Shown one piece after another: positions 18,770 to 27,475 of a DNA stretch of 64,000 nucleotides; the first letter of the stretch is position 1, and each line of letters starts with the position of its first letter. Location of the stretch: NCBI GenBank assembly GCA_014802015.1, contig JAAVDB010000010.1, positions 19,857 to 83,856 on the forward strand, given 5' to 3'. Below the pieces are notes generated by a model, which did not search any database, was not told where the DNA came from, and saw nothing but the letters and a program-made list of their open reading frames with translations. A program made the position numbers and the translations under genes. Source of the stretch: Bacteroides sp. GTDB lineage: Bacteria > Bacteroidota > Bacteroidia > Bacteroidales > Muribaculaceae.

Positions 18770-19876
18770 ATGAGAATAGGAATACTCTCGATGCAGAGAG
18801 TAATAAATTACGGCTCTTATCTACAGGCATTCGCACTCAGGCAGCTCCTGTTACGCCACGGTGTCGATGAAGTCGGGTTTATTGATATAAAGGAAGGTCG
18901 ACATCTCCGGGGTAATGAAACTTCCGGTACAAGATACGCTTTGCGTCGTTTGCGGGCATTAGCTAAAGTCATAATAAGCGGACGGTTATTTGCTAAAAGA
19001 CGTACGCTCGCCTTTATGGGAAATGTCCGTAATGTCATTATGTCGGCATGGAACGAACTGGGCATCAAGGATAATAATAACGATGATAACTATGACCTGG
19101 CAATCATAGGCAGTGACGAAGTGTTTCACTGCTGTCAGCCGAGTTCGTGGGGATATACGCCTCAGCTCTACGGAGATATTCCTGAAGCCAAAAGAGTCGT
19201 GAGCTATGCCGGATCATTCGGGGCAACTAAATACGAGGATCTGCTCAGGCACGGCATCGGAGACGAAATCGCAGGTAATCTCAAACGACTCAGTCACATA
19301 TCTGTCCGTGATGAAAACTCACGTTCGATTGTCGAACGTCTGACCGGCCGTAATCCATTAATACACATTGATCCCGTTCTCGCATACGGTTTTAAGAATG
19401 AACTGGAGCACTGCGGGAGTGTCGACGAATCCAATTATATTCTGGTCTACTCATATCCGGACAGAATCAACTCACCCAAAGAGATAAAGGCCATCACGTC
19501 GTACGCGCGGGAACATAACAAAAAACTGATCAGCGTTATGTCCAGATATGATTGGTGTGACAGAGCCATCATACCAACTCCGCTCCGGCTTCTGGCATGG
19601 TTCAAACATGCCGATGCCGTCATAACTGAGACATTTCACGGCACGATATTCTCCATAATAACTCAACGGCAGTTTGTCACAATCGCACGTAAGTCAAGCA
19701 TTCCGAAACTGACATCGATGCTTAAACCATACGGCTTGAACGACAGGATACTCAGATCGCCTGATGACATCACGAAGGTATTCTCTGACACTGTTGACTA
19801 TTCGGCAGTCAATACTCGGCTGAACGCATTGCGTAAGGAAACGGATGAATATATTGACTTGATTCTTAAAGGATAA
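18770..19876 (+). CDS. Polysaccharide pyruvyl transferase family protein
   Basis: A 368-residue protein of the CsaB/WcaK-like pyruvyl transferase family, which adds ketal-linked pyruvate from phosphoenolpyruvate to sugars. The N-terminus M-R-I-G-I-L-S-M-Q-R-V-I-N-Y-G-S-Y-L-Q-A is typical. I-I-G-S-D-E-V-F near residue 105 and T-E-T-F-H-G-T-I-F near residue 285 match the conserved donor-binding parts. It follows the FrhB-like gene by 9 bases, a pairing seen repeatedly in Bacteroidetes capsule operons. If active, it would give a negatively charged pyruvylated glycan. Confidence 0.87.
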   Translation: MRIGILSMQRVINYGSYLQAFALRQLLLRHGVDEVGFIDIKEGRHLRGNETSGTRYALRRLRALAKVIISGRLFAKRRTLAFMGNVRNVIMSAWNELGIKDNNNDDNYDLAIIGSDEVFHCCQPSSWGYTPQLYGDIPEAKRVVSYAGSFGATKYEDLLRHGIGDEIAGNLKRLSHISVRDENSRSIVERLTGRNPLIHIDPVLAYGFKNELEHCGSVDESNYILVYSYPDRINSPKEIKAITSYAREHNKKLISVMSRYDWCDRAIIPTPLRLLAWFKHADAVITETFHGTIFSIITQRQFVTIARKSSIPKLTSMLKPYGLNDRILRSPDDITKVFSDTVDYSAVNTRLNALRKETDEYIDLILKG

Positions 19877-19883
19877 TACACAG

Positions 19884-20903
19884 ATGACAGCCGATGTACA
19901 GAAACCACGGACACGCATAGCGACATTTGATGCCGTCAAGTTGTTTGCTATATTTCTCGTGATATGGGGACATTGCATAATGCACCTGCAGGGGTATCAT
20001 TTCCCGATATGGGAAAATCCGCTGTATCGCGTCATTGCATCATTCCACATGCCGCTATTCATGGCCATTTCCGGATACTTCGCTACGAATGTGGGTAAAG
20101 TTGATTTCAAGACTCATTTTATCAAAAAATTCCGTCAATTGATAGTTCCCTCTCTGACATTCGGCATCCTTTTTTGCCTGTCATGGCGCTATGTTGCTGA
20201 GGGGGGGGGTAGTTACGGCAATTATATAAAGTGTTACTGGTTCGTGAAGAGTGCCTTTATATGCAGCATCATGTATTTCATCGCGACCAGATTAAGTCAC
20301 GTGAAGACAGCGATAGCTGTTACGTTGGTCATCAGCCAGTTTCTATTTATTTACAGAGTAAATGTAATGTATCCCTGTTTTCTGACAGGAGTGATCATGG
20401 CACGACATAAGGATATATTGGATAGATACTGCTGGCGAATATTCCTGATAAGCTTGATAGCATACTTGGGATGCCTGTCGTTTTACGATTATGACATGGC
20501 GTCCTACCCGTTACTCAGACTGCACCGTTATATCCACGTCCCGGTCTTAACGCTCCTGACCGACATGGGAATACATTTATATAAAGTTGTAATGGGAATA
20601 GCAGGTACGATATCCGTTCTGGCACTGTTTATCGGACTTGGAAAGATTATACCTCATTCGCGTATCGGCGATATGCTGTGCGGTTGGGGAGCATATACAC
20701 TCGGAGTCTATCTGTTGCAGGCTATAATCCTTGAGCACATTATGATGAAGACAATGGATTTCTCTACTATGGGATGGTATACATATAATTTACTCCTTAC
20801 CCCATTTCTTTCTGTAATTGTGCTGATAGGTTGTCTCGGCATTGTAAAACTCATCCGACTGTCATCATTCGGGCGAATTTACCTCTTAGGAGAACGAAAT
20901 TAA
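19884..20903 (+). CDS. Membrane O-acyltransferase (acyltransferase 3 family), with G9 tract
   Basis: A 339-residue polytopic membrane protein of the acyltransferase-3 family, which O-acetylates surface glycans from cytosolic acetyl-CoA. R-I-A-T-F-D-A-V-K-L-F-A-I-F-L-V-I-W-G-H near residues 11-31 is the family's first segment and ends in the catalytic-type His. F-H-M-P-L-F-M-A-I-S-G-Y near residue 55 is the second hallmark. About ten hydrophobic helices follow. Nine consecutive G residues at 20201-20209 (encoding E-G-G-G around residue 107-110) keep the gene in frame at this length. A gain or loss of one G would break it, a possible slipped-strand phase switch. It lies 7 bases after the pyruvyl transferase gene. 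Confidence 0.88.
   Translation: MTADVQKPRTRIATFDAVKLFAIFLVIWGHCIMHLQGYHFPIWENPLYRVIASFHMPLFMAISGYFATNVGKVDFKTHFIKKFRQLIVPSLTFGILFCLSWRYVAEGGGSYGNYIKCYWFVKSAFICSIMYFIATRLSHVKTAIAVTLVISQFLFIYRVNVMYPCFLTGVIMARHKDILDRYCWRIFLISLIAYLGCLSFYDYDMASYPLLRLHRYIHVPVLTLLTDMGIHLYKVVMGIAGTISVLALFIGLGKIIPHSRIGDMLCGWGAYTLGVYLLQAIILEHIMMKTMDFSTMGWYTYNLLLTPFLSVIVLIGCLGIVKLIRLSSFGRIYLLGERN
20201..20209 (+). repeat. G9 homopolymer inside the acyltransferase gene
   Basis: A run of nine G in a coding region, the longest single-base run noticed in any gene here. Runs this long are prone to replication slippage. The gene is intact with nine, so the sequenced cell is in the ON frame. Confidence 0.85.
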
Positions 20904-20918
20904 CCACGTAAAATAACT

Positions 20919-21983
20919 ATGAAACGTAAGATAGTATTGTTCTGCGAAGCACTCAGAAATCGTGCCGGTATAGAACGCATGACTGTCGAACTTGCCAATC
21001 TGCTGTGCGATGAGTGCTCCGTTACAATCATTACGATCGATCCATTTTCGGACGCGGAGTGTCCTTACAGGATTGACACCCGTGTAGACGTACGCTCACT
21101 TAACTACTCATTCAATAAATCTCTCTTCTCACCCAATCTGAAAAATATCCGTGCACTAAGGAATATACTTAAAGAGGTAAGACCATCGGTTGTCATTGCC
21201 GTTGCCACTCCGATGGTGAGGATTGCTGTCCCGGCAGCACGCCGACTTGGCATAAAGACTATCGGATGGGAACATTTCAACATCTTTGCCGGCTCAAAGA
21301 TAGGTGCGCTCTACAAAGCTCTTGCACCCTGGATGGTGCAGGACACTGTAGTGCTGACTGAGGCCGATGCTGTGGATTATCGCAAATTTCTGGCTCCGCG
21401 TATAACGGTCATTCCAAACTTTACATCTATCGGAGTAAACGCGCCCTCCGACTGTTCATCCAAAATATTGCTTGCCGTCGGCCGACATGCCTATCAGAAG
21501 GGATTTGATATGCTGATAAAGGCATGGGCTAAGACGGATGCTCCCGGGTGGAAACTCCGCATTGTCGGCTCGGGTGCCGACCGCGAGGCTAACGAACGTC
21601 TTGCTGAGGAATTAGGTCTGGGCGAACGAATCGAATTCAAGGACTCCACTCCGGCTATAGCCGAAGAGTTCCGTCAGGCATCATGCTTTGTGCTGTCATC
21701 ACGTTTCGAAGGTCTTGTATTGGTGCTTATCGAAGCCAAGATGATGGGCTTGCCCACCGTATGTTTCGACTGTCCGAACAGTCCGCGCGAAGTGGTTCGC
21801 GACGGAGTGGACGGCATATTGATTCCTCCTGCCGACATCGAAGCACTCGCACACGGCCTCACCGATACACTCAAAGACTCACAACGTCTTGCCGAAATGG
21901 GAGCTAAAGGTCGCGAGGATGCTATGCTGAGATATAGTCCCGAAGCGATAAAAAAACTATGGCTTAATTTAATAGAGTTCTGA
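20919..21983 (+). CDS. Family 4 glycosyltransferase
   Basis: A 354-residue GT-B glycosyltransferase. R-A-G-I-E-R-M near residue 15 is the acceptor-domain loop typical of this GT4 branch. The C-terminal domain opens with L-L-A-V-G-R-H-A-Y-Q-K-G-F-D near residue 185, and E-x7-E appears as S-R-F-E-G-L-V-L-V-L-I-E-A near residue 262. N-S-P-R-E-V-V-R-D-G near residue 285 is also usual. It lies 15 bases after the acyltransferase gene and 7 before the next GT4 gene. G+C is a little higher than in the left operon. Specificity is unknown. Confidence 0.93.
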   Translation: MKRKIVLFCEALRNRAGIERMTVELANLLCDECSVTIITIDPFSDAECPYRIDTRVDVRSLNYSFNKSLFSPNLKNIRALRNILKEVRPSVVIAVATPMVRIAVPAARRLGIKTIGWEHFNIFAGSKIGALYKALAPWMVQDTVVLTEADAVDYRKFLAPRITVIPNFTSIGVNAPSDCSSKILLAVGRHAYQKGFDMLIKAWAKTDAPGWKLRIVGSGADREANERLAEELGLGERIEFKDSTPAIAEEFRQASCFVLSSRFEGLVLVLIEAKMMGLPTVCFDCPNSPREVVRDGVDGILIPPADIEALAHGLTDTLKDSQRLAEMGAKGREDAMLRYSPEAIKKLWLNLIEF

Positions 21984-21990
21984 ACGCATC

Positions 21991-23109
21991 ATGAGAATCC
22001 TGCACATCCTTCCATCCATACGCAGCGGCGGTGTGGCGAATGTAGTGTACAATCTCACCTCTTATCAGATAAAGCAAGGTGAGGACGTCACGATATTTGT
22101 TTCGTCATCTCAACACAAATTCAGGACGAAGGAAAAAGATTTTGTGGACTTAGGTGCGAATGTGATATACAGTCATCTGAGTCGTAATTATGATCCGCGC
22201 CACGTTAAGGAATTTGCTTCGGTCATAAGAGGGTTTGACATAGTTCATGTCCATCTTTTCCCCAATCAGTTATGGGTCAGCATGGCCTACAGGTCTCTGC
22301 CTGAGTCTGAACGCCCTGTGCTGTTGACTACCGAACATAACACATTCAATAATCGCAGGCGCTTTCCGGTATTGAGACATCTTGACAGATATCTCTATAC
22401 TCCGTATTCGAGAATTGTGAGTATCAGTGAGTCCACTAAGGAGAATCTTGACCGATGGCTCTCATCGCCGGCTATTGCAGAACGCGACATCGTCATTCAG
22501 AACGGTGTCGATATTGAGACTTTCCGGCAGGCGAGACCGGTGGATTTTGATGACCTGAATCTCCCTTCCGATGCCCGCCTTGTCATAATGGTGGCCCGCC
22601 TCACTCCGCCAAAGGATCCGCTGACATTGGTAAAAGCCATAAAGGAGTGTCCGGACAATATTCATGCAGTTTTTATAGGTTACGGCCCACAGGAATCTGA
22701 GATCAGGAAACTATCGGAGAAACTCTTAATTGAAAAGCGAATACATCTTCTCGGTCTCAGAAACGATGTGCCGTCCTGCCTGAAGCGATGTGACTTGGGG
22801 GTATTGTCAACCAATTGGGACGGATTCGGATTGGTTGCTGTCGAATACATGGCGGCAGGATTGCCTGTCCTGGCATCCGACGTTGACGGACTACGCGACG
22901 TGATCGGTAATAAAGACTGTTTATTCCCCGTGGGCGATTACCGGACACTTGCACAGAAAATAACCGGGCTTCTGACTGGTAACGAAGCCTATTCTGCTAT
23001 GAAGGCCTATTGTCATTCCAGGGCAGACGTGTTCAGCGTTGGGAAGATGAATCGGGAATATCTGCATTTATATAAACATCTCATTGATGGAAATAAAGAA
23101 AATAATTAA
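21991..23109 (+). CDS. Family 4 glycosyltransferase
   Basis: A 372-residue GT-B glycosyltransferase beginning M-R-I-L-H-I-L-P-S-I-R-S-G-G-V-A-N-V, the standard GT4 start with a Gly-Gly loop. The C-terminal domain begins V-I-M-V-A-R-L-T-P-P-K-D near residue 197. The E-x7-E motif is altered at its first position: N-W-D-G-F-G-L-V-A-V-E-Y, with Asp for the first Glu, a variant found in active relatives. Its end overlaps the ATP-grasp start by 23 bases. Function in the glycan is unknown. Confidence 0.91.
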   Translation: MRILHILPSIRSGGVANVVYNLTSYQIKQGEDVTIFVSSSQHKFRTKEKDFVDLGANVIYSHLSRNYDPRHVKEFASVIRGFDIVHVHLFPNQLWVSMAYRSLPESERPVLLTTEHNTFNNRRRFPVLRHLDRYLYTPYSRIVSISESTKENLDRWLSSPAIAERDIVIQNGVDIETFRQARPVDFDDLNLPSDARLVIMVARLTPPKDPLTLVKAIKECPDNIHAVFIGYGPQESEIRKLSEKLLIEKRIHLLGLRNDVPSCLKRCDLGVLSTNWDGFGLVAVEYMAAGLPVLASDVDGLRDVIGNKDCLFPVGDYRTLAQKITGLLTGNEAYSAMKAYCHSRADVFSVGKMNREYLHLYKHLIDGNKENN

Positions 23110-24022
23110 ATCCCAAGGTACACGGCATGCCATAATGAGATTGGGGCGGTTTCTGCCTGACCGTATCATGTTGGCGTTGCAATATCGACTGCTCCTCCAT
23201 CGTTGGCCCCGGCTTAAAGCTCCGCAACGATTTAACGAATGGATACAGGTCTATAAAATGTCCTATCGCAATCCCGACATGCTCAGATGCGTGGATAAAT
23301 ACGATGTAAGACAATACGTCGCAGATAAGATAGGGCACAAGCATCTCACAGCTCTATATCAGGTGGTCGATAATGCGCATGACATAGATTTTAAATCTCT
23401 GCCTGAAAAGTTTGTGATTAAGTCGACATCCGGAGGAAACGGTGACAATGTGATGATAGTTCGTGACCGCGATGCTCTTGACATCCCCGCAGTAACTGAG
23501 AAAATAAACGGATGGCTGAAAAAGAATTACAGCGATACATCCCGGGAATGGGCTTATAGATCGGCGGCCCGACATCCGAGAATAATCGTCGAGGAGTATA
23601 TCGACCATCTCCCGGAAAAAGGTCTGGATGATTACAAATTTTTCTGCTTTAATGGTAAATGTAAGTTCTTTAAGGTAGATTTTAACCGTTACACCAATCA
23701 TCAGGCTAACTATTATACGCCTGACGGACAGTTGCTAAATGTTATTGAAGGTAACTTTACAAACGATCCCGCACACTCGATTGCTCCATCTGCAGAAATA
23801 TCCGAAATGGTGATTATCGCGGAGAAATTGTCGGCTGATTTTCCGTTTGTTAGGGTTGACCTGTATAATAATGACAATAGAATTATATTCGGGGAAATGA
23901 CTTTTTATCCGGCAAGCGGATATACCCGCTTTATTCCTGATGACTTCGATTACGAGGCCGGCAAGTATTTCCCTGGTCTAAATGATGCTATATGGACAAA
24001 ATATTCGGATGCTGGAAAGTAA
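23087..24022 (+). CDS. TupA-like ATP-grasp protein (right operon)
   Basis: A 311-residue relative of the left-operon ATP-grasp protein (7648-8598). Shared landmarks: D-K-Y-D-V-R near residue 67, [15 protein letters not shown] near 106, [11 protein letters not shown] near 180, V-R-V-D-L-Y then I-F-G-E-M-T near 263-275. The start chosen is the ATG at 23087; a TTG codon directly before it is in frame but unnecessary. It overlaps the GT4 gene by 23 bases and the acetyltransferase gene by 31, so translation is tightly linked. It may attach an amino acid or similar group to the glycan; the substrate is unknown. Confidence 0.82.
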   Translation: MEIKKIIKSQGTRHAIMRLGRFLPDRIMLALQYRLLLHRWPRLKAPQRFNEWIQVYKMSYRNPDMLRCVDKYDVRQYVADKIGHKHLTALYQVVDNAHDIDFKSLPEKFVIKSTSGGNGDNVMIVRDRDALDIPAVTEKINGWLKKNYSDTSREWAYRSAARHPRIIVEEYIDHLPEKGLDDYKFFCFNGKCKFFKVDFNRYTNHQANYYTPDGQLLNVIEGNFTNDPAHSIAPSAEISEMVIIAEKLSADFPFVRVDLYNNDNRIIFGEMTFYPASGYTRFIPDDFDYEAGKYFPGLNDAIWTKYSDAGK

Positions 24023-24456
24023 GCAACTGGTTTTATCGTCACAAGATGCGGCCGATAGGAGCATTGGGCCGGTTTATAATGAGGGTGGTATTTTCGGCTG
24101 ATGTCCCATATAATCTGACTATAGGTAAAGGAACACGGTTTCCCCATTGTGCTCTCGGTTCGCTGTTTCATCCGGCCGTCGTAATAGGAGAGAATTGTGT
24201 CATATTGCATGGAGTCACGGTAGGGGGACGTAGTGGCCGTCATGGTCTGCCGGTGATTGGAAATAATGTATGGATCGGCGCTCATGCTATAATTCTCGGT
24301 AATGTAAAGATCGGTGACAACGCTATAATCGGAGCCGGTTCCGTGGTCCTGCATGATGTCGAGGCTAATGCTGTCGTAGCCGGTAATCCTGCCAGATTCA
24401 TTAAGTGGAATAATGCTGGTAAAGGTGAAATTTTACCCCCCCCAATGCGATTGTAA
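23992..24456 (+). CDS. Left-handed beta-helix acetyltransferase (serine acetyltransferase-like)
   Basis: A 154-residue hexapeptide-repeat acyltransferase similar to the short serine-acetyltransferase-like enzymes of polysaccharide loci. Repeats run from about residue 40 to 135. H-G-V-T-V-G-G near residue 68 holds the catalytic-type His, and [16 protein letters not shown] and V-V-A-G-N-P-A-R are clear hexapeptide coils. It probably O- or N-acetylates a glycan precursor with acetyl-CoA as a trimer. The start overlaps the ATP-grasp gene by 31 bases. A C8 run (24436-24443) lies only four codons from the stop, so slippage there would change just the tail. Confidence 0.85.
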   Translation: MDKIFGCWKVSNWFYRHKMRPIGALGRFIMRVVFSADVPYNLTIGKGTRFPHCALGSLFHPAVVIGENCVILHGVTVGGRSGRHGLPVIGNNVWIGAHAIILGNVKIGDNAIIGAGSVVLHDVEANAVVAGNPARFIKWNNAGKGEILPPPMRL

Positions 24457-24504
24457 AATATTGATTCGTAGCGTATTGGCTCGTGGAAGATATATTGCTG
24501 CATC

Positions 24505-25281
24505 ATGAATAGAAATAAATTAGTATCCATTATCACCCCATCGTATAACTGTGCGGATTATATCGCTGATACGATAAAATCGATTCAAGCCCAGACTTAT
24601 CCTGATTGGGAGCTTCTGATTACTGATGACTGCTCGACCGATAACAGTCGACAGATAATACAGGATTTTGCAGAAAAAGATCCTCGTATCAGACTGCTCT
24701 GTCTTGAGAAAAATTCCGGTGCCGGAACGGCTCGTAATAATTCGATTAGCGAAGCTAAGGGCAGGTATATAGCATTTTGCGATTCAGATGACCGCTGGAC
24801 TCCTGAAAAGCTTGAGAAACAGATCCGATTTATGGAGGAGAAAGGCTGCGGATTGTCCTATACCTCCTACATGACATGTGAAGAGGACGGCAGAATCAAC
24901 GGTATTGTCGTATGTAGGCTTCGTGAGACGTTATCATCACTGAAAAGAGACGATAAAATCGGATGTCTGACTGTCATATATGATACAGCTCTGGTTGGTA
25001 AAGTATTTATGCCTGATTTGCGCAAGCGTCAGGACTGGGCTATGAAACTGAAAGTCCTGCAGAAGTGCAATGAGGCATTCGGGATGAAAGAGCCGCTCGC
25101 ATACTACAGATTGCGTTCAGATTCAATATCACGCAATAAACGGTCACTTGTGAAATATAACATCGCAGTATATCGCGAGATCTTCGGCTGGTCAAACATC
25201 CGCTCCTCTCTATTCTTCTATTTTGTATTCATGCCCAATTACATATTGAAACGAATAGGTCTGAAATATATCAATAGATAA
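24505..25281 (+). CDS. Family 2 glycosyltransferase (last gene of right operon)
   Basis: A 258-residue GT2 enzyme very similar in plan to the last gene of the left operon (3763-4515): V-S-I-I-T-P-S-Y-N-C-A-D-Y at the start, T-D-D-C-S-T-D-N-S near residue 40, the metal-binding D-S-D-D-R near residue 93, and R-K-R-Q-D-W-A near residue 172. This subfamily is often the last glycosyltransferase in Bacteroidetes capsule operons. It is followed 17 bases later by a perfect 62-bp palindrome that probably ends the transcript. Confidence 0.91.
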   Translation: MNRNKLVSIITPSYNCADYIADTIKSIQAQTYPDWELLITDDCSTDNSRQIIQDFAEKDPRIRLLCLEKNSGAGTARNNSISEAKGRYIAFCDSDDRWTPEKLEKQIRFMEEKGCGLSYTSYMTCEEDGRINGIVVCRLRETLSSLKRDDKIGCLTVIYDTALVGKVFMPDLRKRQDWAMKLKVLQKCNEAFGMKEPLAYYRLRSDSISRNKRSLVKYNIAVYREIFGWSNIRSSLFFYFVFMPNYILKRIGLKYINR

Positions 25282-25298
25282 CTTTATAAGCTAACTAC

Positions 25299-25360
25299 AG
25301 CTGCTAATAATAACGAGAGTTCGACCTCATGAGGTCGAACTCTCGTTATTATTAGCAGCT
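25299..25360. terminator. Perfect 62-bp palindrome, probable bidirectional terminator
   Basis: Two 31-base arms (25299-25329 and 25330-25360) are exact reverse complements with no spacer. The centre is CCTCATGAGG. The GC-rich inner part is flanked by AT-rich CGTTATTATT, which would act as a weak U-tract after the inner stem on either strand. It lies between the convergent ends of the right polysaccharide operon and glmM. Confidence 0.7.
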
Positions 25361-25377
25361 CATACGCATTGCGTATG
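25361..25377. repeat. Short 17-bp palindrome next to the large palindrome
   Basis: CATACGCA, a single T, then TGCGTATG: a perfect 8-1-8 inverted repeat directly abutting the 62-bp palindrome and about 16 bases from the glmM stop. It may add to termination of glmM transcripts; no other role is apparent. Confidence 0.6.
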
Positions 25378-25393
25378 ATACATATACTCTGTC

Positions 25394-26782
25394 TTATCCT
25401 GCGATCTCTTTGATTACGGCTTTGATGCTTTCGGCCAAGGTGTCTGCTTCGGCCATTGTGTGGGCCTCGCTGTAGATGCGGATGATGGGTTCTGTATTGG
25501 ATTTACGCAGATGTACCCACGCATCGGCAAAGTCTATTTTTACACCGTCGATGTCTGTGATCTTTTCACCGGCATAACGCTCTTTGACAGCCGGGAGGAT
25601 CGCGTCTACATCAAGATCCGGTGTGAGTTCTATCTTGTTTTTTGCTATCTCGTATGCGGGATATGTGGCACGGAGTTCACTGACTTTCTTACCGCTCTTT
25701 GCAAGCAATGTGAGAAAGAGGGCTACACCTACCAGTGCATCACGACCATAGTGTGAGGCGGGATATATGACACCTCCGTTGCCTTCGCCGCCGATCACGG
25801 CTCCGGTCTCTTTCATTTTAGTGACGACATTCACTTCGCCTACAGCTGCGGCAGTGTAAGTGCATCCGTGGGCGTTGGTGACATCACGCAGGGCTCGTGA
25901 CGAGCTGAGATTTGACACCGTCGCTCCCGGTGTGTGACTGAGCACGTAGTCGGCTATAGACACGAGTGTGTATTCCTCGACAAACATGCGTCCGTCCTCC
26001 ATGACTATTGCCAGTCGGTCAACGTCAGGGTCTACCACAAAGCCAACATCGGCCTTGCCGTCGGCCATCAGAGACGAAATCTGAGTGAGATTCTGAGGTA
26101 TGGGCTCGGGATTGTGAGCGAATCTGCCCGTAGGCTCGCAGTTGAGTTCGATGATGTTTTTTACACCAAGCGCTCTCAGCAGTTGGGGAATGACGACACC
26201 GCCCACCGAGTTGACAGCATCTACGGCAACGGTAAAGTTAGCCTTGGCGATAGCCTCGGTGTCTACGAGATCAAGTGCAAGGACCTGCTCGATGTGACGG
26301 CGATTATATGTGTCATTGATGTATACCTGTCCGAGATTATCTACTTCGGCAAATCGATATTCATCCGCTTCGGCGATACGTAGCACCTCCTTACCCTGAG
26401 CATCATTAAGAAATTCACCATTTTCGTTCAGGAGTTTGAGGGCGTTCCACTGTTTGGGGTTGTGACTGGCGGTGATTATGATGCCTCCGCATGCACCTTC
26501 GGCAACCACTGCTATTTCAGTCGTAGGAGTTGAGGCCATACCGATATTCACCACATCCATACCCATGGCGGTAAGGGTGTTTATGACAAGCTGGCTCACC
26601 ATCGGGCCACTTATACGGGCGTCGCGTCCCACAACGATCGTGCGCGAGTCACGTGAAGTGCTGCGTTGTATCAGTGTGGCGTATGCTGCTGTGAATTTAA
26701 CTATATCAATTGGCGACAGACCTTCTCCCGCCTCTCCGCCTATGGTGCCGCGGATTCCCGAGATAGATTTTATCAGAGACAT
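25394..26782 (-). CDS. glmM: Phosphoglucosamine mutase
   Basis: GlmM converts glucosamine-6-phosphate to glucosamine-1-phosphate for UDP-GlcNAc, feeding peptidoglycan, lipid A and capsule. The 462 residues show the four-domain phosphohexomutase plan: S-G-I-R-G-T-I-G-G near residue 8, the phosphoserine loop T-A-S-H-N-P with Ser106, the metal loop D-P-D-V-D-R near residue 245, the sugar loop G-E-G-N-G-G-V near 335 and the phosphate-binding R-K-S-N-T-E-P-I-I-R near 430. The whole sequence closely follows Bacteroides proteins annotated GlmM. A phosphomannomutase activity cannot be excluded. It is the last gene of a minus-strand operon with the DUF4827 and DHH genes. Confidence 0.9.
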   Translation of the reverse strand: MSLIKSISGIRGTIGGEAGEGLSPIDIVKFTAAYATLIQRSTSRDSRTIVVGRDARISGPMVSQLVINTLTAMGMDVVNIGMASTPTTEIAVVAEGACGGIIITASHNPKQWNALKLLNENGEFLNDAQGKEVLRIAEADEYRFAEVDNLGQVYINDTYNRRHIEQVLALDLVDTEAIAKANFTVAVDAVNSVGGVVIPQLLRALGVKNIIELNCEPTGRFAHNPEPIPQNLTQISSLMADGKADVGFVVDPDVDRLAIVMEDGRMFVEEYTLVSIADYVLSHTPGATVSNLSSSRALRDVTNAHGCTYTAAAVGEVNVVTKMKETGAVIGGEGNGGVIYPASHYGRDALVGVALFLTLLAKSGKKVSELRATYPAYEIAKNKIELTPDLDVDAILPAVKERYAGEKITDIDGVKIDFADAWVHLRKSNTEPIIRIYSEAHTMAEADTLAESIKAVIKEIAG

Positions 26783-26826
26783 TATAATTATATAAGTGAT
26801 TTTTGTGTTCTAAAGATGTCTGATTG

Positions 26827-27444
26827 TCAGATAGCAGGCTTATTGTAGGAGATGTTGTAGAGATAGGGGACTACATAGCTCATGTCGCTTGACGGACCGG
26901 ATTGTGATTTGATCACTACGTTTACCTTACAATTGAATCCGAGCAGCGACACCGGTATCTGTATGCCTGTACCGTACTGGGATGACACCTGATTGGTGTA
27001 ATCATTGTATAGGAAGAATGTAGGACTGCTGTTACCCGGAGTGTCGGCATTGCCTGAACCGTAATTGTCATCCGCTCCTACGATATAGTAGTTGAGGTCA
27101 TAGCGGATGTAGCGAAAATATACACGGTCACCTGTTTCGGGATATTCAATCTCCTGATCGGCTTCGGGAGTGTCTTCGCTGTCATCGAATATATCGTTAC
27201 CGATGCGAAGCACCTGCATGTACACGTCACCTTCTTCGTCGACGCGATAATAGGGTGCATCCTCTCCGATCTCGCACTTGTCCACGCCTGGAAACTCATC
27301 GACCACACGATGCTGTGCAAGGAAGATGTTTACCAGATGATTCTCATCCGTAAGGAGTTCGGCATAGCTCTTGGTGTCATCGCACGAAGCGGTTGACAGG
27401 AGCAGTGCGAGCAGGGGCAGTATGGTTATCAGTTGTCGTTTCAT
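26827..27444 (-). CDS. DUF4827-like lipoprotein
   Basis: A lipoprotein of about 205 residues with the signal M-K-R-Q-L-I-T-I-L-P-L-L-A-L-L-L-S-T-A-S-C, Cys21 being the lipidation site. The start is taken at 27444 because the signal peptide begins there; the frame's extension to 27495 overlaps the upstream gene. The mature part has no motif I can tie to a mechanism. It has an acidic, Tyr-rich character and the G-D-R-V-Y-F-R-Y-I-R-Y-D-L-N-Y-Y segment I associate with DUF4827. The position between glmM and the DHH gene is the same in Bacteroides, as I recall. Function unknown. Confidence 0.8.
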   Translation of the reverse strand: MKRQLITILPLLALLLSTASCDDTKSYAELLTDENHLVNIFLAQHRVVDEFPGVDKCEIGEDAPYYRVDEEGDVYMQVLRIGNDIFDDSEDTPEADQEIEYPETGDRVYFRYIRYDLNYYIVGADDNYGSGNADTPGNSSPTFFLYNDYTNQVSSQYGTGIQIPVSLLGFNCKVNVVIKSQSGPSSDMSYVVPYLYNISYNKPAI

Positions 27445-27475
27445 CAGATTTTTAATGTATTGAGGATTGGTATGA

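Noticed and set aside
24436..24443. C8 run as a second phase-variation tract
   Set aside because: It is four codons from the stop of the acetyltransferase gene, after the hexapeptide domain, so slippage would alter only the last residues and probably not the activity.
25361..25377. The 17-bp palindrome as a third recombination site
   Set aside because: Its sequence is unrelated to the 21-bp sites at 12019 and 12229 and there is no inverted partner in the window.
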